DNA of 64,000 nt from Nocardioides lacusdianchii (GTDB lineage Bacteria > Actinomycetota > Actinomycetes > Propionibacteriales > Nocardioidaceae). This document shows, piece by piece, positions 42,522 to 51,074 of the stretch. Position numbers and translations under genes: made by a program. The stretch spans positions 310,001 through 374,000 of the forward strand of contig NZ_JADHZD010000004.1 of the NCBI RefSeq assembly GCF_020102855.1. The letters run 5' to 3'. The stretch's first letter is position 1, and every line of letters starts with the position of its first letter. A model generated the notes under the pieces. It was not told the origin of the DNA and did no database searches. It saw only the letters and a program-made list of their open reading frames with translations.

Positions 42522-44303
42522 ATGACTGACGAGGATGCGGCGTCCGATCCGGATGGCGACGGGCTAAGCCTGAACTTTGACTGGTCGCCGGACGTGGTAG
42601 CCGCCATCGCCGAGGCGCTGAGGGAGCCCTGCGAGATCTACGAGCTCTCGGGCAGGGTGAAGGCTGCGCTCCCGGAGGAGGTGGAAGACCATCTCCAGGC
42701 GTTCATTCGGGCACTCGACTACCACGCGCGGCGCTCGGCCTCTCGCCCAGAGACTATTGATGATATCTACGGATCAATGTTCTCTAGCGGAGACGGCGAC
42801 GCCTATCCCGAGCCCCTGACGGCCGTGACCCCAGAGACTGTCGCGGCATGGGTTGACGCGACTCAGCTCTTTACCACAAGCGATGTCGTGGTGGCACGGC
42901 TAAATGACCTCCTCTGGTGTGTGAAGGCGCAACCCCGACCGGACCTCTATGCGAGGACAGCGAACGCGGCCTTCCGGCGAATGTGGGGCCAGAATGCGCT
43001 GGCATCGCTTCATCGGTCAGATGCGCTCGTCCGCGCCCTGGAACTGGCCGTTGAGCTTCGCGATGCGACATTGGTCCAAGAAACCGTGAGCGAGATGGTC
43101 GATGCCGTTCGCCAGACAGTGGCGGACGAGGAATGGGCACCTGGCGTGGCGGTTCCGCTGATCGAGGCCTTGGCTGGTTTGCGGGAGCCTGACCGACCAG
43201 CAGAGCTGAACGCGCTGATTGGGGAGGCGCGGGTTCGCTACGCCGACGATCCCTTCATCGTCGAGGCGCTGCAACTGCTTCGAATGCAGCGGGCCAAGGA
43301 TGCTGACGAAAGACGACGCATCGCCGCAGAAGCCGTTCACATGTGGAAGCAGCAAGCTGACGAGCGGGGAGGACTCGTTGGCCTCTCTCACCTTGAGCGG
43401 GCTCTAGAACTCGCGCGGAACGAAGGACTCACCGCGGCGGCCGAAGACCTGCGCGAGCTATTGCAGCAGCCGAGGACGCCGGAAGAACTGGGCATGGAGA
43501 AGATGGCGACCGAGCTATCGATCCCCAGTGACGTCGTAGAGGGGTTCCTTGCCACGTTCGTCGAAACGTCGAGTGCACAAGAGTCACTCGTGAAGCTCGG
43601 CGCCCACTGTCCCATCACGGACGTTGACGCAGATGCGGACCTAGTCAGAGAACAGATGCGCGCGTACCCGCTTGTACATCTCTTCACCACCGTCGTGACT
43701 AACACCGAGGGAATGCCTCTCGCCCACGTCACGAGCGACGAACAGAAGTTCAACCATGCGCTTACCTGGCACCACAGCATGTCGATCACTCTCTGGGGGA
43801 GCTTTCTGCGCGAGATCCTGCAGCGCCTGGGAGCCCAGGGACGGCTCACGGCTGCTGAGGTGCAACAACTGGTCCAAGGTCAATTCGTTGATGAACCGAC
43901 CTCAGAAGGCGTGGGGAAGGCCTACGAGGACTTCCTGGCTAGCGACTACGAGGCCTGTCTACAGCGTCTGTTGGTACGGATTGAGCGCGTCGTCAGAAGC
44001 ATGGCCCGCGCCGTTGGCCTCTCCGTCTACCGAGAGCCGTCCCTCGACGGCAGATCGATGGGCGCGTACAAAGGTCTCGGGGAACTCCTGAGCCTCCTTG
44101 AGGGGCGGGTCCCCGAACAGTTTCGACGGTACTTCGCCGTCCTCTTGACCCAGCGCACTGGCATCAACCTGCGCAACCGGTCCGCACATGGATTGATGCA
44201 GGATGTCTCACCGGACGAGGCTGCTTTGGCGCTTCACGTCATGTTCGTCCTTGCCCAGTGGTCCGCCGACGGAACGTCCGATACCGGGAGTGCGAACGTC
44301 TAG
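42522..44303 (+). CDS. large protein with C-terminal HEPN-like Rx4H motif (DUF4209-like)
   Basis: A 593-residue, mostly helical, cytosolic protein. The N-terminal half has TSDVVVARLNDLLWCVKAQPRPDLYARTANAAF and TPR-like helices. The C-terminal part has MSITLWGSFLREILQRLG and VLLTQRTGINLRNRSAHGLMQDVSPDEAALALHVMFVLA. The segment LRNRSAHGL contains Rx4H (R551, H556), the active-site pattern of HEPN ribonucleases and the conserved core of DUF4209-type proteins. HEPN domains often act as RNA-cutting toxins in defence systems. Here it sits on an integrative element, divergent from an HNH-like gene. The family call is by eye; function is unknown. Confidence 0.6.
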   Translation: MTDEDAASDPDGDGLSLNFDWSPDVVAAIAEALREPCEIYELSGRVKAALPEEVEDHLQAFIRALDYHARRSASRPETIDDIYGSMFSSGDGDAYPEPLTAVTPETVAAWVDATQLFTTSDVVVARLNDLLWCVKAQPRPDLYARTANAAFRRMWGQNALASLHRSDALVRALELAVELRDATLVQETVSEMVDAVRQTVADEEWAPGVAVPLIEALAGLREPDRPAELNALIGEARVRYADDPFIVEALQLLRMQRAKDADERRRIAAEAVHMWKQQADERGGLVGLSHLERALELARNEGLTAAAEDLRELLQQPRTPEELGMEKMATELSIPSDVVEGFLATFVETSSAQESLVKLGAHCPITDVDADADLVREQMRAYPLVHLFTTVVTNTEGMPLAHVTSDEQKFNHALTWHHSMSITLWGSFLREILQRLGAQGRLTAAEVQQLVQGQFVDEPTSEGVGKAYEDFLASDYEACLQRLLVRIERVVRSMARAVGLSVYREPSLDGRSMGAYKGLGELLSLLEGRVPEQFRRYFAVLLTQRTGINLRNRSAHGLMQDVSPDEAALALHVMFVLAQWSADGTSDTGSANV

Positions 44304-45763
44304 TTGAGCGTCGAACGAACAAGCATTACTCGTCACTGCGGATGGCGGCTTCCCCGGCTGCGTCTATCTGGGCGCTGTGCAGTGCCTCCAGGTCACCTCA
44401 AACTGCGCGATGAAGGACACACACAACGAAGCCGGTGTGGACGTGACGGGTGGGCCACAATCCGACGGGCGTTGGGAGTCGACGTGCCGTCCATCGCTGC
44501 CCACGGTCCTGCTGATTCAGCATCACCGGTCTGACCTGCGTTCTTGTCGTTCGAGGGCTCTACCAGTTCGAGTCGGCGACAGGTCCGGTGCCTAGCCCAA
44601 GCGACGTCTTCATGTCCCCACTGTGAACGAGGAAGGCACCATTTTGCGCCCGCCCGAGGTTCGCCCGTCCCAGGACGGGCGGGGGAGGGTGCGCGGCGTT
44701 CGCGTCGACCGAAGGGGCGCCCGTCCTAACATGCCGATGTCAACCCGATGGATGCCGCGATCCTTGACAGGCCAGACGTTGTCGGACTCCAGCTCACGCT
44801 CGACCCGCGAACCGATGATCGTGCAGGCGAATTCTTGAGCGCCGAGCACGAGGGCCTTGAACGCTGACTGGCTTACGCACAGCATGGTCAAGCGCGCAGT
44901 CCCGAGACCGGTCCTGCAACCTCGAGCTGGCGGTCGTCGGGCCAGGCGAGGTCGGCGCGAGCACTCGTCCTGAACTGCCTGGAGGCAGAGACGATGTGGC
45001 GGTTGACCGGCTTGGCGAGGACAGGCCGCTCGGTGGACCGGGTTCAAGAGTTCGCCTTCATCCCGGGCGACCGCGCGTCGAGAATCACCGTCCTGTCCGT
45101 GACCGCAACGACTGCATGCACGCTGCATGGCACTGCACCCTCAGCCCTCTGCACGCACCTTGAGTCTTGAATCTCCACGCATCATGTAGGTGTCCAAGGC
45201 CCTCCCGCCCGTCCTCACCCCAATCCGACATACACCTCTTGCAGATCGAGGCGGGTTCTGTGGAATTGGCCTTGTGGACAATCAGTCGGAGGACAAACTG
45301 CGGACCGAGGTGTGCACCTGCATGCCAGGTGGTGTGTGCTGGTGGCCGTCTCGATTCGGGTGATGTTGGCGGGCGGGCGGTACGACTAGGTGCACAGAAG
45401 CATGACCGGGGGTGTCCGCGGCGATCGGCGGCGTTTCGCAAAAAGGCAAAAAACTCTGCTGGAGATGCAGGACGTGGGGTGAGAGGCGTGGTCGGGACGG
45501 CGAGCCGGCCGTGGATACGTTGCTCAATCGGCCAGCCCGGAGGGGGAGACCCTCGGGCCGCCCTCATGTGTCCGACCGCCGACCGTCGTCAGTGACTGAG
45601 GCGCTGACGGGACCTTCGGCTCTGCCCGCCCGGAGTGCGCGGAAGTACCGTTGACAGGAGGGAGCGCGGTGCCCCGGGTCGCAGTTCGTGGCCACGCGGG
45701 CGCTCCTGCGGATGACGGGATGTGTGTCATGGTCCAGGTCACGAGTGGGCACGAGGTGCGGCG
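44304..45763. other. 1.46-kb stretch without a convincing gene
   Basis: Short open frames occur in all directions, but none shows a start with a ribosome-binding site, a known motif or sustained codon bias. A perfect hairpin lies at 44662-44681 (CGCCCGTCC/GGACGGGCG). On the minus strand around 44890-45010 there is a protein-like stretch (NRHIVSASRQFRTSARADLAW) that ends at a stop and lacks a start, perhaps a decayed gene. The region probably holds the right end of the integrated element. Confidence 0.55.
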
Positions 45764-46204
45764 ATGACCCGCGTCGCAGGAGAGGTCACCATCGATGCGC
45801 CCGTCGATGAAGTCTTCGACCTGGTCGCCGACGAGCGGAACGAACCGAGGTACAACCCTCGGATCACCCGTGCCGAGAAGGTCAGCGCGGGACCGGTCGG
45901 CCCCGGCGCCCGGTTCGTGGCCGAGCCCAGGGGGACGGGCGCCAAGGGCGAGATGACGCTGACAATCGGGGAGTACGAGCGACCACGCCGTCTCCACAAC
46001 CGCGTCATCTCGTCGTACATGTGGGTGGACGGCACGCTGACCTTCGAGTAGGTCGAGGGCGGGACGCGGCTCAGGTGGGACTGGGACATGCGTCTCGTCG
46101 GACCCATGCGGCTGCTCTCGCCGGTGCTGGCCCTGGTCGGGCCGACCTGGGAGCGTCGCAACTGGGTCGGCTTCAAGACGTACATGGAGTCGGGCAGTCG
46201 ATAG
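45764..46204 (+). pseudogene. SRPBCC-family protein with an in-frame TAG
   Basis: The frame reads MTRVAGEVTIDAPVDEVFDLVADERNEPRYNPRI, a typical START/SRPBCC (polyketide cyclase-like) N-terminus, as far as DGTLTFE. It hits TAG at 46049-46051 and then continues in the same frame as VEGGTRLRWDWDMRLVG to a TAG at 46202-46204. Uninterrupted it would be 146 residues, the normal size. One base change (CAG or GAG to TAG) explains the break. It may also be a sequencing error. It precedes the catabolic cluster. Confidence 0.75.
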
Positions 46205-46378
46205 CGCCCGCTGCGATGGCCACTGAGCCCTCCGGCTCGGGGTGTTCCACATCGGTACACGTAAGGCGGGGTCTCCCGCGCACCTAGTCGTCCACGTCAC
46301 ATTGCTCTCGGGGACAACGGCTCGCCGGGTCATGCGACCACACCATCCGAAACGGATCAGCCCAGGAGACGAGTCCCC

Positions 46379-47749
46379 ATGAGTTCGACCACCACCCTTG
46401 ACCAGGACATCCGCCGTCGACGCACGGTGAGGTGGGTCATCTCCCTCGCGACCGTCGGCATGGTCTTCGACGGCTACGACCTCGTCATCTACGGCGCGGT
46501 CCTGTCCACCTTCCTCGGAGACTCCAGCCACATCGGCGAGGTGACACCCACGCTCGCCGGGACACTCGGCAGCTATGCGCTGCTGGGCATGATGGCCGGC
46601 GCCCTGATGGCGGGCGCGGTCGGCGACCGCATCGGTCGCCGCAAGGTGATGCTCATCGCGTACGCCTGGTTCTCGGTCGGCATGTTCGTCACGGCGCTGA
46701 TGACGACGACGACGTCCTTCGGTGTGCTCCGGTTCCTCACCGGTCTCGGGATCGGCGCTCTTATCGGCACCACCGCCACGTTGGTCACCGAGATCGCGCC
46801 GCCCGGCAGGAAGAACCTCGCCAGTGCGATCAGCTATGCGGGCGTGCCGCTGGGAAGCCTCCTCGGAGCGCTGCTGACCATGCTGTTCCTCGAGGCCATC
46901 GGCTGGCGGGCACTCTTCATGGTGGGTGCGCTTCCGCTGGTGACCCTGCTGCCCCTGGCGATCCTCAAGATGCCGGAGTCCGTGCAGTGGCTGGTCGCCC
47001 GTGGCGAGCTCGAGAAGGCTCGAGAGGTCTCCGAACGGACCGGGATCCCGATGCCTGCTCCGCGAGCCGAAGCTGAAGACGCCCCCCGCGTCGGGTTCGC
47101 CGGGCTCTTCAGTCCCGGATTCGTCCTGGCGACCGTGGTGGTCGGCCTGATGAGCGCGCTGGGCCAGTTCCTCAACTACTACCTCAACACCTGGCTGCCG
47201 GTCCTGATGGAGCAGGTGGGCTTCAACACCAGGGGCTCCCTGTCCTTCCTGCTCGTCCTGGCGGGTGGCGCCATCGTGGGAGCCCTGACCGGTGCTCGGT
47301 TCGCCGACCGCTTCGGGGCGCGTCCCGTGGTCGCGACGTGCTTCGTGATCGGGGCGGCCTTCATCGCGCTGATGTCCCTCGACCTGCCGCTCGGCGTACG
47401 CCTCGCATGCGTCGCCGTCGTCGGCTTCGGGACCACCGGCACGTCCATCCTGATCTACGGGCTGGTCGCCACCCAGTTCCCCACCCCCATGCGCGGGGCT
47501 GCCGTTGCCTGGGCTGCTGGTTTCGGCCGACTGGGCGGGGTGAGCGGGCCGCTCCTCGGTGGGCTCTTCCTCGCCGCGGGCGTCGGCGTCAGCTCGGTCT
47601 TCTACGTCCTCGCCGGCCTCGCCCTCGTGGGCGCCGTGCTGAGCGTCCTGGTGCCCCGTGCGCACTCCGCGTCGGACACCCCCGTCGGTACGTCTGCCCC
47701 CGAGCCGTCTCCACGTCGCGCTCTCGCCGGCGCACCGAGCGACCGCTGA
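46379..47749 (+). CDS. MFS transporter, aromatic acid/H+ symporter (AAHS)-like
   Basis: A 456-residue, 12-helix major facilitator. The first helix motif GMVFDGYDLVIYGAVLSTFL is the AAHS signature (compare DGYDLxxYG in BenK/PcaK-like carriers). The loop 2-3 motif reads GAVGDRIGRRKVML, and RFLTGLGIGALIG follows. It likely imports an aromatic or related organic acid with protons. CAGGAGAC is the ribosome-binding site. It heads a plus-strand operon with the next two genes. The substrate is unknown. Confidence 0.85.
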   Translation: MSSTTTLDQDIRRRRTVRWVISLATVGMVFDGYDLVIYGAVLSTFLGDSSHIGEVTPTLAGTLGSYALLGMMAGALMAGAVGDRIGRRKVMLIAYAWFSVGMFVTALMTTTTSFGVLRFLTGLGIGALIGTTATLVTEIAPPGRKNLASAISYAGVPLGSLLGALLTMLFLEAIGWRALFMVGALPLVTLLPLAILKMPESVQWLVARGELEKAREVSERTGIPMPAPRAEAEDAPRVGFAGLFSPGFVLATVVVGLMSALGQFLNYYLNTWLPVLMEQVGFNTRGSLSFLLVLAGGAIVGALTGARFADRFGARPVVATCFVIGAAFIALMSLDLPLGVRLACVAVVGFGTTGTSILIYGLVATQFPTPMRGAAVAWAAGFGRLGGVSGPLLGGLFLAAGVGVSSVFYVLAGLALVGAVLSVLVPRAHSASDTPVGTSAPEPSPRRALAGAPSDR

Positions 47750-47776
47750 TCGCCCCGCAACCACCAGGAGAGAACC

Positions 47777-48202
47777 ATGACCGACACCAACCCCACCACC
47801 GACCGGTACCAGCGCGGCCTGGACCGCATGATGGAGCTCGTTTCGCCCGAGCACGCCGGGTCGTACGACCACGCCAAGCTGGTCGACTCCTACCAGAGCA
47901 TCGACGAGCACCTCGCCGACTACATCGTCTCCTTCGCCTTCGGCGACATCTACTCGCGTGACTCCCTGACACAGCAGGAGCAGACCCTCGTGACGATCTC
48001 GATGCTCGCTGCCCTGGGCATCGAGCCACAGCTGAAGCTGCACATCAGCGTCGGCTTCAACGTCGGACTCACCCAGCAGCAGATCGTCGGTGCGCTCATC
48101 CACGGAATCCCCTACATCGGGTTCCCCCGCGTCCTCAACGGCCTGACGCTGCTGCAGCAGGTCATGGCCGAACGGACCGCGAGCGACTCCTCCGCCAGCT
48201 GA
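47777..48202 (+). CDS. carboxymuconolactone decarboxylase (CMD)-family protein
   Basis: A 141-residue all-helical protein with the CMD/AhpD fold pattern: DSLTQQEQTLVTISMLAALGIEPQLKLHISVGFNVGLTQQQIVGALIHGIPYIGFPRVLNGL. The CxxC pair of AhpD peroxidase proteins is absent, so it is closer to the decarboxylase side of the family. It lies 27 bases after the transporter with a good ribosome-binding site (CAGGAGAG). It may act on a ring-cleavage lactone, which would fit an aromatic substrate. Confidence 0.8.
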   Translation: MTDTNPTTDRYQRGLDRMMELVSPEHAGSYDHAKLVDSYQSIDEHLADYIVSFAFGDIYSRDSLTQQEQTLVTISMLAALGIEPQLKLHISVGFNVGLTQQQIVGALIHGIPYIGFPRVLNGLTLLQQVMAERTASDSSAS

Positions 48203-48226
48203 CCCCCCACCACGAAAGAGCAGACG

Positions 48227-49057
48227 ATGAGCAAGCGCATCGGGTTCGTAGGACTCGGAACCATGGGGCTCCCCATGGCCGTCAATCTCAACAGGGCCGG
48301 TTTCGAGGTGATCGGCTACGACGCCTTCGAGGGCAGCCGCGACAAGGCACGTGCCGCCGGCATCACCATTGCCTCGACGGTCGCCGAAGTGGCCGAGAAG
48401 GCGGACGAGGCGATCGTGTCGATGGTGCGCGACCACGCCCAGAACGTCGACGTCATCCTGGGGGAGGACGGACTCCTGTCCGCCGACCCTCAGGGCATGA
48501 CGATCATCGTGATGAGCACGCTCGACCCCGACTCGATGAACGAGCTCGGTCAGCGAGTCGAGGATGCCGGAGACGTGCGGCTCATCGCCGCTGCCGTGTC
48601 CGGAGGTGCCACCGGTGCCGAGGCGGGCACGCTGTCGATCATGGCCTCCGGTCCCCGGGACAGGGTGGACGCCGCGCGTCCGTACTTCGACGCCGTCGGG
48701 TCACAGACGTTCTACTACGGCGACAAGCCGGGCAACAGCCAGGCCGCCAAGCTGGTCAACAACCTCGTGCTGGGCATCACGATGAACGCCGTGGCCGAGG
48801 GCCTCAAGCTGGGAGCGCACTACAACCTCCCGGGGTCCGAGCTGTTGAGCCTCTTCGAGGTGTCGACCGGCGACAGCTGGGTGGCCCGCAACTGGGACTC
48901 GGTCTCCCAGTGGACCGCCGACACCGCTCTGGCGGTGCTGCTCAAGGACCTCAAGGCCGCCCACCTCAAGGGTCTCGAGCACGGGATCCCGCTGCCGTTC
49001 AACGCGCTCTCCTCCACCCTGCTGTTCAGCTCGTGGGAGCAGGACCCGGGCGCCTAG
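48227..49057 (+). CDS. 3-hydroxyisobutyrate dehydrogenase-family oxidoreductase
   Basis: A 276-residue beta-hydroxyacid dehydrogenase. The NAD(P) motif is GFVGLGTMGLPMAVNLNRAGF. The substrate segment is AAVSGGATGAEAGTLSIMASG, and the catalytic Lys lies in NSQAAKLVNNLVLG. The C-terminus is about 15-20 residues shorter than usual, ending at EQDPGA. Another reading frame continues with a protein-like string (GRLVDLLDGRPLH), so a late frameshift is possible. It would oxidise or reduce a hydroxy acid intermediate. It is third in the plus-strand operon and convergent with an alcohol dehydrogenase gene. Confidence 0.85.
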   Translation: MSKRIGFVGLGTMGLPMAVNLNRAGFEVIGYDAFEGSRDKARAAGITIASTVAEVAEKADEAIVSMVRDHAQNVDVILGEDGLLSADPQGMTIIVMSTLDPDSMNELGQRVEDAGDVRLIAAAVSGGATGAEAGTLSIMASGPRDRVDAARPYFDAVGSQTFYYGDKPGNSQAAKLVNNLVLGITMNAVAEGLKLGAHYNLPGSELLSLFEVSTGDSWVARNWDSVSQWTADTALAVLLKDLKAAHLKGLEHGIPLPFNALSSTLLFSSWEQDPGA

Positions 49058-49099
49058 TGGATCTCCTGGACGGGCGGCCACTGCACGCCGCTCCGGTCC

Positions 49100-50203
49100 T
49101 CACAGCTCGATGATCTGTCGCAGGGCCGTGCCGGCAGCCAGCTCGTCCATGGCACGGTTGATGTCGTCGAGTCCTATGCGGGACGAGACCAGTGCCTCGA
49201 CCGGGAGCCGACCCTCCCGCCACCACTGTGCGAAGACCGGGATGTCCCGGGCAGGCACGGCGGACCCGAGGTAGCTGCCGATCACCGTGCGAGCCTCGGC
49301 CACCAGGAGCAGGGGAGAGACCCCTGCGACAGCGTCGGGGGGTGGCAGGCCCACGGTGACCGTACGGCCTCCCGGGGCGGTGGCGGCGACCGCCGACTCG
49401 AACGCCCGGGCGTTGCCGGCCGCCTCGACGACGACGTCGCACCTCACTCCGCTCGAGGCGAGCTCGCCCGGATCGAGCACGGTGGTCGCTCCCAGCTCCC
49501 TCGCGTGGTCGCGCTTGGCGGCGACACCGTCCACCGCGACGACGTCGCCGCGGCCGAGCGCGAGGGCGGTGAGCAGCGCCGCCATGCCCACGCCGCCGAG
49601 CCCGACGACCATGACGCTCTGCCCGGGACCGGGTGGTGCGGCATTGAGCAAAGCGCCGCCACCCGTGAGCACGGCGCACCCGAGAACGGCAGCGACGTCG
49701 GGCGGCACGTCGTCCTCGACGGCGACGACCGAGCGGGTGTCCACCACCGCGTGGGTGGCGAAGGCCGACACTCCGAGATGGTGGTACACCGGGGCGCCGT
49801 CCCGGCTCAGTCGGCGCCCTCCTCCGAGCAGCTCGCCGGCCATGTTGCTGGCCGAGCCGGGGAGGCATGGCAGGCGGCCGCCGGTTGCGCAGGCCGCGCA
49901 CTCCCCGCAGCGGGGGAGGAAGGTCATGACGACCTGCTGGTCCACCGCGAGGTCGGACACGCCGGGGCCGTGGGCGACGACCCGTCCGCTGGCCTCGTGG
50001 CCCAGCAGCATCGGGACGGGGCGGACCCGGTCGCCGTTGACCACGGACAGGTCGGAGTGGCACACCCCGGCAGCCGTGATCCGGACGAGGACCTCGCCCG
50101 CACCCGGTTCCTCGAGGTCGAGCTCACCCACCGTCAACGGACGGGTCTCGGCCCACGGTCCGGCTCGGCCGACCTCCTCGAGAACTGCACCGGTGATCCT
50201 CAT
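49100..50203 (-). CDS. zinc-dependent alcohol dehydrogenase
   Basis: A 367-residue class III-like medium-chain dehydrogenase. Catalytic zinc ligands lie in GVCHSDLSV and GHEASG. The structural zinc site is CGECAACATGGRLPC. The nucleotide-binding site is MVVGLGGVGMAALL. It converts an alcohol to an aldehyde, or the reverse, with NAD(P). It is the last gene of the minus-strand catabolic operon, 28 bases after the hydroxyacyl-CoA dehydrogenase gene. The ATG 50203 matches the family N-terminus. Confidence 0.9.
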   Translation of the reverse strand: MRITGAVLEEVGRAGPWAETRPLTVGELDLEEPGAGEVLVRITAAGVCHSDLSVVNGDRVRPVPMLLGHEASGRVVAHGPGVSDLAVDQQVVMTFLPRCGECAACATGGRLPCLPGSASNMAGELLGGGRRLSRDGAPVYHHLGVSAFATHAVVDTRSVVAVEDDVPPDVAAVLGCAVLTGGGALLNAAPPGPGQSVMVVGLGGVGMAALLTALALGRGDVVAVDGVAAKRDHARELGATTVLDPGELASSGVRCDVVVEAAGNARAFESAVAATAPGGRTVTVGLPPPDAVAGVSPLLLVAEARTVIGSYLGSAVPARDIPVFAQWWREGRLPVEALVSSRIGLDDINRAMDELAAGTALRQIIEL

Positions 50204-50231
50204 GGGTGGACACTCCTCGTCGTCGGCGCTG

Positions 50232-51074
50232 TCACCAGCTGTAGAACCCCTGCCCGGACTTGCGACCGAGGTGACCTGCCGCGACCAGGTCTCGCAGCAC
50301 GGCAGGTGGGTCGAACCGTTCGCCCACCTCCTGGGCAAGATGCTCGGCGATCGCGAGCCGTACGTCGAGGCCGACGAGGTCGGTGGTCCGCAGCGGACCG
50401 ACCGGATGCTTGTAGCCGAGCTCCATGGCGGTGTCGATGTCCTCCGCCGTCGCGACGCCCTCCTCCAGCATCCGCATGGCCTCGAGCGCGATGGCGACAC
50501 CGAGGCGGGACGAGGCGAAGCCGGGGGAGTCGGTCACCGTGATCGCGGTCTTGCCCAGGTCGCCGACCCAGGTGCCGGCCAGCTCGACGAGGTCGCTGCC
50601 GCTCTCGGCACCCACGACGATCTCGACGAGCCGGCTCGCCGGCACCGGGTTGAAGAAGTGCAGGCCGATGAACCGCTCGGGTCGGACCAGGGCTGCGGCG
50701 AGCTCGTCGACGGAGAGGCTGGAGGTGTTGGTGGCGATCCAGGCGTCCGGGGCCGCGGCCTCGATCGTGGCGAGCACCTGCTTCTTCAGGGACGTCTGCT
50801 CAGGGACCGCCTCCACGACGAGCCCGCAGCCCGCCAGGCCCGACGGGTCCGTGGCGACGGTCAGCCGCGCCAGGGTGGGACCGGCTTCCTCGCGCAGGTG
50901 TCCACGCTCGGCCGCGCGCGTCACGGACGACGCGACCCGCTCCTGCGCGGCCTGGGCGGCCTCGCTGGACGACTCGATGACGCTCACGTGGGCGCCTGCG
51001 ACGAGGAAGGAGTGCGCGATGCCTGCGCCCATCCGGCCTCCGCCGTAGACGCCGACCTGGGTGGGGACGGTCAT
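50232..51074 (-). CDS. 3-hydroxyacyl-CoA dehydrogenase
   Basis: A 280-residue single-domain (PaaH/FadB2 type) enzyme. The NAD-binding motif is VGVYGGGRMGAGIAHSFLVAG. The catalytic segment is RFIGLHFFNPVPASRLVEIV, with His in GLHFFNP. The C-terminal domain has DSPGFASSRLGVAIALEAMRML and PVGPLRTTDLVGLDVRL. It oxidises 3-hydroxyacyl-CoA to 3-ketoacyl-CoA, the third step of beta-oxidation. The start overlaps the preceding gene by 4 bases. Confidence 0.93.
   Translation of the reverse strand: MTVPTQVGVYGGGRMGAGIAHSFLVAGAHVSVIESSSEAAQAAQERVASSVTRAAERGHLREEAGPTLARLTVATDPSGLAGCGLVVEAVPEQTSLKKQVLATIEAAAPDAWIATNTSSLSVDELAAALVRPERFIGLHFFNPVPASRLVEIVVGAESGSDLVELAGTWVGDLGKTAITVTDSPGFASSRLGVAIALEAMRMLEEGVATAEDIDTAMELGYKHPVGPLRTTDLVGLDVRLAIAEHLAQEVGERFDPPAVLRDLVAAGHLGRKSGQGFYSW

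Larger units (their letters stand above)
37901..45763 (+). mobile_element. probable integrated genomic element at tRNA-fMet
   Basis: A tRNA gene, an excisionase, a tyrosine integrase, cargo genes with less extreme base composition, and a gene-free stretch lie in that order. This is the classic layout of a tRNA-borne integrative element. The right border is uncertain: I searched by eye for a repeat of the tRNA 3' end (GGTTCAAATCCTGC...) downstream and did not find one, so the right attachment site is lost, diverged, or outside the window. The border given is where catabolic genes of normal composition resume. Confidence 0.6.

Noticed and set aside
44610..45128. A 172-codon minus-strand frame in the gene-poor stretch
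   Set aside because: It lacks a ribosome-binding site and known motifs, and its composition is Arg/Pro-rich as in shadow frames.
45524..48436. Minus-strand open frame of about 970 codons opposite the MFS, CMD and dehydrogenase genes
   Set aside because: It has a His/Arg/Asp/Gly-rich, motif-free product and overlaps three recognised plus-strand genes.
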